Assembly (NCBI RefSeq): GCF_000185505.1
Contig: NZ_GL622359.1
Span: forward strand, 2,235,484-2,299,483
Reading direction: 5' to 3'
Length of the DNA stretch: 64,000 nt
DNA from: Pseudoramibacter alactolyticus ATCC 23263
GTDB taxonomy: Bacteria > Bacillota > Clostridia > Eubacteriales > Eubacteriaceae
Shown here: one piece after another, positions 23,777 to 30,610 of the stretch
Layout: every line of letters begins with the position of its first letter
How positions within the stretch are numbered: position 1 is the first letter of the stretch
Position numbers and translations under genes: made by a program
The notes under the pieces: generated by a model
Databases searched by the model: none
What the model was told of the DNA's origin: nothing
The model's input: only the letters and a program-made list of their open reading frames with translations

Positions 23777-24745
23777 ATGAAGCAGCGTTATCTGGTAACG
23801 GGAGCCGGCGGACACCTGGGCACGATGGTGGTGCGGCGGCTGGCGGACCGGGGCATGGCCGTTCGGGCGCTGGTGCTCCCCGGCGAGCGGGTCCCGGCGG
23901 GGGCCGAGCGGATCGTCGGCGATGTGCGCAGCCGCGAATCTCTGGCGTCCTTTTTTGCGCGGACGGACGGCGAAGCCCTGGTGCTCGTCCATTGTGCGGG
24001 CATTGTGACGATCGCGTCCAGGCCGGATCCGGCGCTTTGGGCCGTGAATGTGACGGGCACCGCCAATATGTTGGCGCTGGCCCGGACCCATGCCGTGTCT
24101 CGGATGATTTATGTGAGTTCGGTGCACGCGATTCCGGAGACGCCGGGGGTGATCGCGGAGAGGCGGGACGTCCTGCCGGAACAGGTGACGGGGCCCTATG
24201 CAAAGGCCAAGGCCGCGGCCACCCGCCTGGCTTTTGAGGCCGCAGACGCGGGGTTTGCGGTCAGTGTGGTGTATCCCTCGGGAATCATCGGCCCGGGGGA
24301 CAGCCGCGGCAGGAATCATTTGGTGCGCACGGTGGCGGCGATGGCCGCGGGCCGGATGCCCGTGAGCGTGGTGGGCGGCTACGATTTTGTGGACGTCCGG
24401 GATGTGGCGGCGGGAATTTTGGCCTGCGCGCAGCAAGGAGCGCCCGGCGAAGGCTATATATTGAGCGGGCACGCCGTGTCGCTGGCCGGCCTTCAGGCGA
24501 GGGTCTGCGCGCTTTACGGCAGGCGGCCGCCGCGGTGGGTGATGCCGGCACCGGTGGCAAGAATCGGCGCCGGCCTTTTGGAGCGGCTGTCCGGGCGGCG
24601 GGCGGTGTGCACGCCCTATGCCATCGATGTGCTGCAAACCAACGGCCGCTTTTCGCATCAAAAGGCCACGGCGGCCTTTGGCTACGCCCCGCGGCCACTG
24701 ATGGCGACGCTGCGGGATACGCTGGCGGACAAAGGTTTGCTTTAA
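23777..24745 (+). CDS. NAD(P)-dependent epimerase/dehydratase-like SDR protein
   Basis: 322 residues, extended short-chain dehydrogenase. VTGAGGHLGTMVVRRL is the GxxGxxG nucleotide-binding loop; VHCAGIV and NVTGTANML are conserved; YVSSVHA and GPYAKAKAAATRL supply Ser and the YxxxK catalytic pair; YPSGIIGPGD is the usual family element. The best fit is the dihydroflavonol reductase or 3-beta-hydroxysteroid dehydrogenase-like group, whose bacterial substrates are mostly unknown. AAGGAGG lies 7 bases before ATG 23777. It is a single-gene unit in context. Confidence 0.88.
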   Translation: MKQRYLVTGAGGHLGTMVVRRLADRGMAVRALVLPGERVPAGAERIVGDVRSRESLASFFARTDGEALVLVHCAGIVTIASRPDPALWAVNVTGTANMLALARTHAVSRMIYVSSVHAIPETPGVIAERRDVLPEQVTGPYAKAKAAATRLAFEAADAGFAVSVVYPSGIIGPGDSRGRNHLVRTVAAMAAGRMPVSVVGGYDFVDVRDVAAGILACAQQGAPGEGYILSGHAVSLAGLQARVCALYGRRPPRWVMPAPVARIGAGLLERLSGRRAVCTPYAIDVLQTNGRFSHQKATAAFGYAPRPLMATLRDTLADKGLL

Positions 24746-24801
24746 GTATTTGTGATAGGCTGGGGCCATTCAAGTGATTGAGAGAAAGGCAGGATTATCA
24801 A

Positions 24802-25203
24802 ATGGCAGATTTGAAACAGGTTGAACAATTTTTAAACGATGCGGGCGTGTATTTTCTGGCGACCCTCGACGGGGATCAGCCCCGGGTGCGGCCCTTTGGC
24901 ACCGCTCATCTTTTCGAGGGCAGGCTCTATATTCAAACGGGCAAGGTGAAGGCCGTTTCCCGCCAGCTGCACGCCAACCCGAAGGCGGAGCTTTGCGCAT
25001 TTAAGGACGGCAGGTGGCTGCGGGTGGCCGCGACCCTCGTGCCGGACGAGCGGCGGGCGGCCAAGGCGGCGATGCTCGACGCCTATCCGGATCTCAAGGC
25101 GATGTATTCGGCCGACGACGACAACACCGAGGTCTTTTACCTGAAGGCGGCCAAGGCGACCTTCTGCTCCTTTACCGCCGCGCCGGAAACCGTCACCTTT
25201 TAG
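24802..25203 (+). CDS. Pyridoxamine 5'-phosphate oxidase-like flavin protein
   Basis: 133 residues with the split-barrel FMN-binding fold. VYFLATLDGDQPRVRPFGTAHLFEGRLYIQTGKVKAVSRQL is the typical core. It is much shorter than true PdxH and lacks its active-site C-terminus, so it is not expected to make pyridoxal phosphate; related proteins act as F420- or flavin-dependent reductases or are uncharacterised. ATG 24802 is used with a weak GGCAGG ribosome site; TTG 24778 would add eight residues. It stands between the SDR gene and a small DUF6440 gene. Confidence 0.85.
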   Translation: MADLKQVEQFLNDAGVYFLATLDGDQPRVRPFGTAHLFEGRLYIQTGKVKAVSRQLHANPKAELCAFKDGRWLRVAATLVPDERRAAKAAMLDAYPDLKAMYSADDDNTEVFYLKAAKATFCSFTAAPETVTF

Positions 25204-25289
25204 GGCGGCGCTTCGGCGTCGGCTCCGCAGTTTTGAAATGCGGCCGGCGCCAATCAAACGCCAATCAAAATTGAAAAGAGGCGAATCCA

Positions 25290-25469
25290 ATGAAAAAGAA
25301 CGATCGTTTCGAACGGGTTTATCAGCAGGGCAAGCTGACCACGGCAGAAATCTGGGTGGATCTTGAAACAGGGGTGAACTATCTGTATATCGGCGAGGGT
25401 TATGGCGGCGGCCTGACGCCGTTGCTCGACGCGGCCGGCAAGCCGGTGGTAACCCCGGTCCGGGCGTGA
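25290..25469 (+). CDS. Small DUF6440-like protein
   Basis: 59 residues. The sequence VDLETGVNYLYIGEGYGGGLTPLL and AAGKPVV match the short Firmicute DUF6440 proteins as I recall them. AAAAGAGG upstream of ATG 25290 is a fair ribosome site. Likely a cytoplasmic small domain of unknown role. It precedes an EamA-type transporter by 30 bases and may be cotranscribed. Confidence 0.72.
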   Translation: MKKNDRFERVYQQGKLTTAEIWVDLETGVNYLYIGEGYGGGLTPLLDAAGKPVVTPVRA

Positions 25470-25499
25470 GCCATGCATCGGCAGAAGGGAGGCGCGCCT

Positions 25500-25913
25500 A
25501 TGTGGCTGTTGTTTGCGGTGCTGTCGGCGGTGTTTGCCGCGCTGACATCCATTTTGGCTAAAATCGGCATCGAAGGGGTCGATGCCAATCTGGCCACGGC
25601 CATCCGGACGGTGGTGGTGGTCGTGCTGGCCTGGGGCATGGTGTTTTTAACGAACGCCCAGGGCGGCATCGGCGCCGTCAGCCGGAAGAGCTGGCTGTTT
25701 TTAATCCTGTCGGGCCTGGCAACCGGCGCGTCCTGGCTGTGTTATTACCGGGCGATTCAAATGGGATCGGTCTCCAAGGTGGTGCCCATCGACAAGCTGA
25801 GCGTGGTCATCACGCTGGCGCTCGCTTTTGTGTTCCTGCACGAGCAGGTGACGGTCAAATCGGTGGCGGGCTGTGTGCTCATCGGCGCCGGGACGCTGCT
25901 CATGGTGCTTTAG
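25500..25913 (+). CDS. EamA-type (DMT superfamily) transporter, single-domain
   Basis: 137 residues with four to five membrane segments, comprising one EamA repeat (LLFAVLSAVFAALTSILAKIGIEG, ATAIRTVVVVVLAW, YYRAIQMGSVSKVVPIDKLSVVITLALAFVFLHEQV). Full-length DMT carriers have two repeats; this half-size form is well known in bacteria and should dimerise. Its cargo is unknown. GGGAGG lies 7 bases before ATG 25500, so the upstream ATG 25473 is not used. Confidence 0.9.
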   Translation: MWLLFAVLSAVFAALTSILAKIGIEGVDANLATAIRTVVVVVLAWGMVFLTNAQGGIGAVSRKSWLFLILSGLATGASWLCYYRAIQMGSVSKVVPIDKLSVVITLALAFVFLHEQVTVKSVAGCVLIGAGTLLMVL

Positions 25914-25924
25914 CGGTGCCCCGG

Positions 25925-26236
25925 ATGGGCGAAAGGGCGTTATTTTTGAAGGAACGCTTGTGGAACGGGCTGCTCACGCTCGGCTATCTGGCCGGTTTCG
26001 GTCTTGTGGCCTGGCGAACGGCCGGGGTGATGGCGCTGGCTTTCGCGGCGCTGCTCGCCGGTTTGCGGGATGCCCGCCGTTTTGAAAACGAGGCCGCTGT
26101 GTTGGTGCACCTTTTGATGGCGGCGGCCATTGCTGCCTTTATCGACCGAACGGCCGGCTTCATTCTGTTTGCCCTGGGCGCGGCCGTCGCCGGCGTGATT
26201 TTGCGGCGGCTTTCCCGGGCGTGCCGGTCATCGTAA
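25925..26236 (+). CDS. Small hydrophobic protein, uncertain
   Basis: About 103 residues with three hydrophobic stretches (LLTLGYLAGFGLVAW, VMALAFAALLAGL, AAVLVHLLMAAAIAAFI and GFILFALGAAVAGVIL). It follows the EamA gene after 12 bases and precedes a terminator, which favours a real gene, but no ribosome site is clear and I recognise no family. Start could also be GTG 25916. Confidence 0.4.
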   Translation: MGERALFLKERLWNGLLTLGYLAGFGLVAWRTAGVMALAFAALLAGLRDARRFENEAAVLVHLLMAAAIAAFIDRTAGFILFALGAAVAGVILRRLSRACRSS

Positions 26237-26245
26237 TCGGCCGTC

Positions 26246-26276
26246 AAAAAAAGTCAGTCTGCGGACTGACTTTTTT
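26246..26276. terminator. Bidirectional terminator between convergent genes
   Basis: AAAAAGTCAGTC and GACTGACTTTTTT form a long perfect stem with T runs on both strands; the minus-strand hydrolase stop codon lies inside it. Confidence 0.9.
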
Positions 26277-27159
26277 GATTGGGGCGTTTCGCGTCCCAGA
26301 GGAACGCCGCGAGGTCGCGGTCGACGGCGAGATTTTCGTGCAGGCGGCTGTGCTGGCCGTCTTTGCCGGTGATTTTCACCTCGCGGTAGGCCCGCGCGTC
26401 GGGACCGGCCAGGTAGCGCATCGAGCAGGAGGACGCATTGGAGACGACGCCGTCGGAATGGGTGCCGTCGTCCAGATCGCCGTAAATATTGAGGACGGCG
26501 GTTCGGGTTTTGGGATAGATGGCCCGCAGGGCCAGAAGCTCGCGGTAGTAGGCGGTCATTTTTTTCGGTTGGCCATCGGCCAGCAGCCGCATTTGATTGA
26601 CGGCGTCGTCGGCGCCGAGCACGCCGTTAAAATGGGCGCCCAAAGCGGCTTGCCGGTCGAGCCTCGGCAGGGCGGGATCGCGACCGTATTGCAGCAGATA
26701 ATAGGCGATGGACATGTTGCCCACCGAGTGCCCCACGGCGTTAAACCGCTCGATGTGATAGGCCTGCTGCAGCGCGACGACGACGTTTCTCATCCACTGG
26801 CCCAGAATGTAATAATTATTCTGCCGGGAATTGAGATAATTGACTTTCACGATGGGATTGCGGGGATGCTTTGGCAGCCGGCCGCGCAGATGCACCTTGC
26901 CCGAAGGCATGACGTCCGCGCGGATAACGGCATTGGTGATACCCTGGCGCTCCATATAGCGAACCATTTGATTTTCGGTGAAGCTGCCGCTGCCCCAGCC
27001 GTGGAAAAAGAGGGTGGGCGCGCTTGAAACAGTATAAGATTGAGCAGGTTCTTTTCTTCGGGAAGCCGCTTCAGACAGCTCCAGACGGCGGGAGCCCAGG
27101 GCGTAGCCGGCGACGATCAGAAGGAGGATCAGCACGAAAAAAATTTTTCTTTTGGTCAT
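26254..27159 (-). CDS. DUF915 family alpha/beta hydrolase, membrane-anchored or secreted
   Basis: 301 residues. An N-terminal segment (KRKIFFVLILLLIVAGYALG) serves as signal or anchor. TLFFHGWGSGSFTENQMV is the oxyanion region, VGHSVGNMS holds the nucleophile Ser, and YGDLDDGTHSDGVV with GQHSRLHEN contribute the Asp and His. The pattern is that of Gram-positive DUF915 hydrolases, whose substrates are unknown. ATG 27159 has AAAGGA 8 bases upstream on the minus strand; the promoter at 27191-27219 overlaps a perfect palindrome. Confidence 0.88.
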   Translation of the reverse strand: MTKRKIFFVLILLLIVAGYALGSRRLELSEAASRRKEPAQSYTVSSAPTLFFHGWGSGSFTENQMVRYMERQGITNAVIRADVMPSGKVHLRGRLPKHPRNPIVKVNYLNSRQNNYYILGQWMRNVVVALQQAYHIERFNAVGHSVGNMSIAYYLLQYGRDPALPRLDRQAALGAHFNGVLGADDAVNQMRLLADGQPKKMTAYYRELLALRAIYPKTRTAVLNIYGDLDDGTHSDGVVSNASSCSMRYLAGPDARAYREVKITGKDGQHSRLHENLAVDRDLAAFLWDAKRPNQKSQSAD

Positions 27160-27180
27160 GAATGGGATCCTTTCGTGGAA

Positions 27181-27219
27181 TGCTGTTAACAGCATAGCCT
27201 TTTCGGCCGCAGAGTGCAA
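27181..27219 (-). promoter_or_regulatory. Promoter with overlapping palindromic operator for the DUF915 hydrolase gene
   Basis: On the minus strand TTGCAC (27219-27214), 17-base spacer, TATGCT (27196-27191). The perfect 14-base palindrome TGCTGTTAACAGCA at 27181-27194 overlaps the -10 box, a classic repressor position. Confidence 0.6.
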
Positions 27220-27523
27220 TGAAAATTGACAATCGGCTCCCGGGCATCGGGCAGAGAGGCGCCGGGCTTTTCAGGAATTAAGCTGGGATTAAGCGTTCGC
27301 GGTCACAATGTAAACGTCAAGCTGCCGGTCGCGGGGCAAATGCCGAGGGGCATGTTGTTACTGTTTGCCGTGCTGTCGCGGCAGCCGTTTTGGCGCTCTT
27401 CGGAGCGTCTTTTTTATGGCGGGCAGCGGCCGGCAGGGGGCAGCGGCTTAAAACTTTAAAAATTTTTAAGGAATGCTTGCTATGCTAAATATATAAGCTG
27501 CTTCGCGGCATAAGGAGGCTGCC
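27220..27523 (+). other. Gene-free stretch with an orphan terminator
   Basis: No gene is supported. A plus-strand intrinsic terminator at 27392-27415 (GGCGCTC, UUCG loop, GAGCGTC, T run) is not explained by any annotated plus-strand gene upstream. A small RNA or a decayed gene ending there is possible. The AT-rich part 27460-27500 probably holds the promoter of the next gene. Confidence 0.45.
27392..27415 (+). terminator. Intrinsic terminator with UUCG loop
   Basis: GGCGCTC, TTCG, GAGCGTC, then TTTTTT; one G-U pair. Confidence 0.8.
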
Positions 27524-27763
27524 ATGATGGATAAACGGCGTGTGCACCGCCGCAAGATGATCGCACCCATCGTGATCACGGCGATTTTTGTGGCGTATTT
27601 TATTTTATATTTCGCATTGCTGGTGACCTGGGTGCCGGGCTTCTGGCCAAAGGTTTTGCTGGGGGTGTTTCCCCTGGGGCTGGTCATTGCCCTGATCGGC
27701 GTCTGCGTGTCGCGGATCCGCGAGATTCAAGGAGGAGAAGAAGATGATCTTAGTCACTACTGA
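27524..27763 (+). CDS. Small membrane protein of unknown function
   Basis: 79 residues with a basic N-terminus (DKRRVHRRK), two membrane helices (IVITAIFVAYFILYFALLV and VLLGVFPLGLVIALIGVCV) and a charged tail (RIREIQGGEEDD). AAGGAGG precedes ATG 27524 (ATG 27527 is equally possible). Its 3' end overlaps the next gene by 20 bases, so the two are cotranscribed and perhaps work together; the family usually accompanies YbjQ-like proteins in Clostridia, as far as I recall. Confidence 0.8.
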   Translation: MMDKRRVHRRKMIAPIVITAIFVAYFILYFALLVTWVPGFWPKVLLGVFPLGLVIALIGVCVSRIREIQGGEEDDLSHY

Positions 27764-28058
27764 TTACATCACGGGAAAAGATTTGGCCATGCTCGGCATG
27801 GTGAAGGGAAGCACGATCCAATCGAAGAACATCGGCCGGGATATTTCCCAGAGCCTTAAAACCATCGTCGGCGGAGAACTCAAGGCCTACACCAAGATGA
27901 TGGACGAAGCCCGGGCGCTGGCGACCAAACGCATGGTGGCCGAGGCGGAAGCTTTGGGGGCGGATGCCGTCGTGAACGTGCGTTATGCCTCGTCGGCGGT
28001 GATGCAGGGCGCGGCGGAAGTCATTGCCTACGGCACGGCGGTCCGCTTTGCCGGATAA
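27744..28058 (+). CDS. YbjQ/UPF0145 family protein
   Basis: 104 residues. LVTTDYITGKDLAMLGMVKGSTIQSKNIGRDISQSLKTIVGGELKAYTKMMDEAR and GADAVVNVRYASS are hallmarks of the YbjQ 'heavy-metal-binding' beta-barrel proteins, which form pentamers; the metal-binding label is historical and function is unknown. ATG 27744 with GGAGGAG upstream lies inside the 3' end of the small membrane protein gene. A terminator follows. Confidence 0.92.
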   Translation: MILVTTDYITGKDLAMLGMVKGSTIQSKNIGRDISQSLKTIVGGELKAYTKMMDEARALATKRMVAEAEALGADAVVNVRYASSAVMQGAAEVIAYGTAVRFAG

Positions 28059-28074
28059 GTGCGGACGGCACACG

Positions 28075-28097
28075 AACACCCTTCGGGGTGTTTTTTT
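28075..28097 (+). terminator. Intrinsic terminator after YbjQ-like gene
   Basis: AACACCC, TTCG loop, GGGTGTT, then T run. Confidence 0.9.
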
Positions 28098-28208
28098 GAT
28101 GGCATTTTGACCGGAACGATAAAAAAATCCCGCACGATAATCCATATAGTGGTAAAATATAGAGTCATAAGCCTATAAATATCCATAAAAAGAAAGGAGG
28201 GCGAGCCA

Positions 28209-29432
28209 ATGGCTGCCGATCGAGCGGGCGGGACACCGTCATTTACGCGCTATGCCCGGACGCATTTTGAACTGCTGGTCGCCCGGGCGATGGCGTCGGT
28301 CGCGCCGGGCCCCTTTGCCATCGAAAAGGCGAAGGCCTGCGCCGCCGGTGCGCGGATGCTGGTGGATCTGCGGGTGAGGGCGCGGGCGGGGTGCTATATT
28401 GTGAGTTTCTGCGGAGATATCCGCCGCCATTTCGCCGATGCGGGCCAGATCGCGGTGCGCCCGGGCGAAACCCTGCCCTGGCGCCTGGGGCATCTTTCGG
28501 ACGAGCTGTTGCCCCGGCTTTCTCCGGCGGATATCGAGGCGGAGGGCCGGGCCCTTTCGGCCAGACTTTGCCGGGGAATGCGCCGGCTGCCTGTACGTCC
28601 GGCAGGGATGCTCGCAGGCGAGGCGCTTCACTGCATCCAGGCGCTTCTGCCGGGGGACGGCCGGGTGCTGGGCATGATCGCCCTCCTGCCCTGCGCGTTG
28701 GGAGGCCGAACGCTGCCGGCGGGCACGCTGGTGGTGGATCCCCGGGCGTCGGCGGCGAGCCGACGGGTGACGGTGCTGCACGAATGGGTGCACTGGCATT
28801 ATCATCAGGCGGCGGCCTGTCTCGCCCGGGATCAGGGATGTGGGGCCGCATCGCGCTTTCGCCGGCGGGCGGCACCGATGGACGCGGCGGAGTTCCAGGC
28901 GGAGGGCATTGCTCTGGCCGCGCTGATGCCTCGGGATGACCTGGCGGCACAGATAAATGCGCGCTCCCGGGCCCTTTATGCCAGGCGAAAAGCCCGGGCG
29001 CCGGGTGTGCCGCTGGGGCGCCGCCAGATGATCGGCTGCCTGCTGCCGGAGCTGGCCGCCCATTACGGGGCGGATCCCCGGGATGTGCTGCCCCGGCTGA
29101 TGGCCTGGCGGGAGATGAACGACGGGGAGCTGGCCGAGGCCTCCTGGGTCTCGGCGGATTATATCCACCAGTTGTGCAACGAGAAAAAAATGCGCCGGCG
29201 CGGGCGCATACGGGTGGGTTCAGAGGTGGCGGTGAAGCTGGCCATCGGGCTGCGCCTGCCGAGGCGGCTGGTGACGCCGTTTTTATCGGCCTGCGGGGTG
29301 CGCCTGATGGCGGACGATCCGCTGGAGGGCTGGTATCACGATTTTCTCTTTGAGTTTTCCGGGCTTTCCGTGGCCGACTGCAACGCGATTTTAAAAGCGG
29401 CGGGGCTTAAGCCCTTCCGGGAAAGCGCGTGA
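28209..29432 (+). CDS. ImmA/IrrE-like metallopeptidase with C-terminal HTH-like domain
   Basis: 407 residues. VTVLHEWVHWHYH near residue 190-200 holds the HExxH zinc motif of ImmA/IrrE peptidases, which cleave repressors to turn on stress or mobile-element genes. A downstream FQAEGIALAALMP (Glu as third ligand candidate) fits. The C-terminal 120 residues (NDGELAEASWVSADYIHQLCNEKKM, VKLAIGLRLPRRLVTPFLSACG, and VADCNAILKAAG) look like a helix-turn-helix region common in Firmicute members of this family. AAAGGAGG precedes ATG 28209; an extended -10 (TGGTAAAAT, about 28150) lies upstream. It is a stand-alone gene, and no cleaved repressor is adjacent. Confidence 0.78.
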   Translation: MAADRAGGTPSFTRYARTHFELLVARAMASVAPGPFAIEKAKACAAGARMLVDLRVRARAGCYIVSFCGDIRRHFADAGQIAVRPGETLPWRLGHLSDELLPRLSPADIEAEGRALSARLCRGMRRLPVRPAGMLAGEALHCIQALLPGDGRVLGMIALLPCALGGRTLPAGTLVVDPRASAASRRVTVLHEWVHWHYHQAAACLARDQGCGAASRFRRRAAPMDAAEFQAEGIALAALMPRDDLAAQINARSRALYARRKARAPGVPLGRRQMIGCLLPELAAHYGADPRDVLPRLMAWREMNDGELAEASWVSADYIHQLCNEKKMRRRGRIRVGSEVAVKLAIGLRLPRRLVTPFLSACGVRLMADDPLEGWYHDFLFEFSGLSVADCNAILKAAGLKPFRESA

Positions 29433-29649
29433 AGGGCTGGGTCGTCTGCCCGTTTTTTCGCCGCCGTCCGCGCGGCGGAGGAGGGCGCGCGCCCTTTGTT
29501 CTCGCAAAAGACCGTTAGAAGACCGCTGAGGCGCGCTCCCAAGCGCGCAAGGCTAAGACGCCGCTCAATTGACTGAAGGCGGATTATCATCAAATAGGCA
29601 GGACGCGTTTTCATGACGCCCCGTCCGGGCTGCAGGTTTCGCCCAATCA

Positions 29650-29687
29650 AAAAGACAACCGAGAAAGGCATCTCGGTTGTCTTTTTT
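29650..29687. terminator. Bidirectional terminator between ImmA-like and TetR genes
   Basis: AAAAGACAACCGAGA and TCTCGGTTGTCTTTT, a long perfect stem with T runs on both strands. Confidence 0.9.
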
Positions 29688-29712
29688 TACTTGGCCTCGG
29701 GTCGGGTTGGCT

Positions 29713-30324
29713 TTAGGTGCGCCGGCCCGGCAGGGGAGGCGTGCCGGTCAAGCGGGCCGGGTCCATGGCCAGATAGTCAAACAGAGGCGTTCGAACCAGT
29801 TTTAAAAAATCGTCTTTAAAAACCTCGGGCGGCGCGGGGTTTTCCCTGCTGATCCAGATTTTGATGATGGACATGATCGAATTGACGAGAAGCTTCAGCA
29901 AATCCTCATCGGAAAGATTAAAGGCCTCGCTCCTCGTGGCAACCCGCGGCAGTGCCCATTCCAAACAGACATCCACCATAAAACTTTCCCATGTCGGATC
30001 GATGGACGTGATATAAAAACAGCGGACTAACTTTCGCTTTTTATAAAAAACGGGAATGATGGTGTTGGCGACGAGGACGAAAGGATTCATGGTCTGCTGT
30101 GCCGAATGATATTCCTTATAGGCCTGATGGAGGTCGGCGTCAATCAGCTGCCGCAAATAGAGAACAATTTCACGGGGATTTTTGAAATGCTTTTGGTAGA
30201 TGGCCTGCCGGGAAACGTGGGCCCGTTTTGCGATTTCACGCATTGTAAAATTTGTTTTTTTAGGATGCTCCATGGCTAAATTTAAAAATGCATTGAGGAT
30301 GTTTTCACGTGTGTTTTTCGGCAC
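29713..30324 (-). CDS. TetR family transcriptional regulator
   Basis: 203 residues from GTG 30324, which has GGGAGGAG 9 bases upstream on the minus strand; earlier in-frame starts would place that site inside the gene. NTRENILNAFLNLAMEHP, FTMREIAKRAHVSRQAIYQKHFKN is the DNA-binding domain with the HVSRQAIYxHF pattern. The rest is a helical ligand domain like TetR_C_7 or similar. The gene is transcribed away from the adhesin gene at 30611, and the AT-rich region between carries the repeats GAACAA and TTGTTC, so it may regulate that adhesin. Confidence 0.88.
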   Translation of the reverse strand: MPKNTRENILNAFLNLAMEHPKKTNFTMREIAKRAHVSRQAIYQKHFKNPREIVLYLRQLIDADLHQAYKEYHSAQQTMNPFVLVANTIIPVFYKKRKLVRCFYITSIDPTWESFMVDVCLEWALPRVATRSEAFNLSDEDLLKLLVNSIMSIIKIWISRENPAPPEVFKDDFLKLVRTPLFDYLAMDPARLTGTPPLPGRRT

Positions 30325-30610
30325 ATTGTTCAACTCCTCCCTGCAATTAAACGATTTATTAAAATATAATGCAGATAGAGCCATCGAACAAGTTAAAAAA
30401 CTTTACACACTGTCAAGTTATTTGGGTTGTTCAACAAGCCCTAAGATGATTTAATAGAAATTAAATATTTTAGAAACAATAAAGAATAATAGGTGATAAG
30501 AAAAAAAGTAAAAGAAGAAAAATTGATGAAGGTATTTTTAATGTAGATCAAGCAGCGGATTTAAAGAAAATTGTAGTGATCGTAGTGTGTATTGAAGAAA
30601 GGAGCAGAAT
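30325..30610. promoter_or_regulatory. Divergent AT-rich control region between tetR and adhesin genes
   Basis: Clearly AT-rich against the chromosome. Contains TTGTTCAACAA (a near-perfect short palindrome, about 30428-30438), with a related GAACAA at about 30386-30391, and TTGACA on the minus strand (TGTCAA at 30411-30416). These are candidates for TetR operators and the tetR promoter; exact -10 boxes are not clear. Confidence 0.4.

Noticed and set aside
26254-27027. Open frame of 268 codons on the plus strand over the DUF915 hydrolase
   Set aside because: Antisense of a gene with clear catalytic motifs and promoter.
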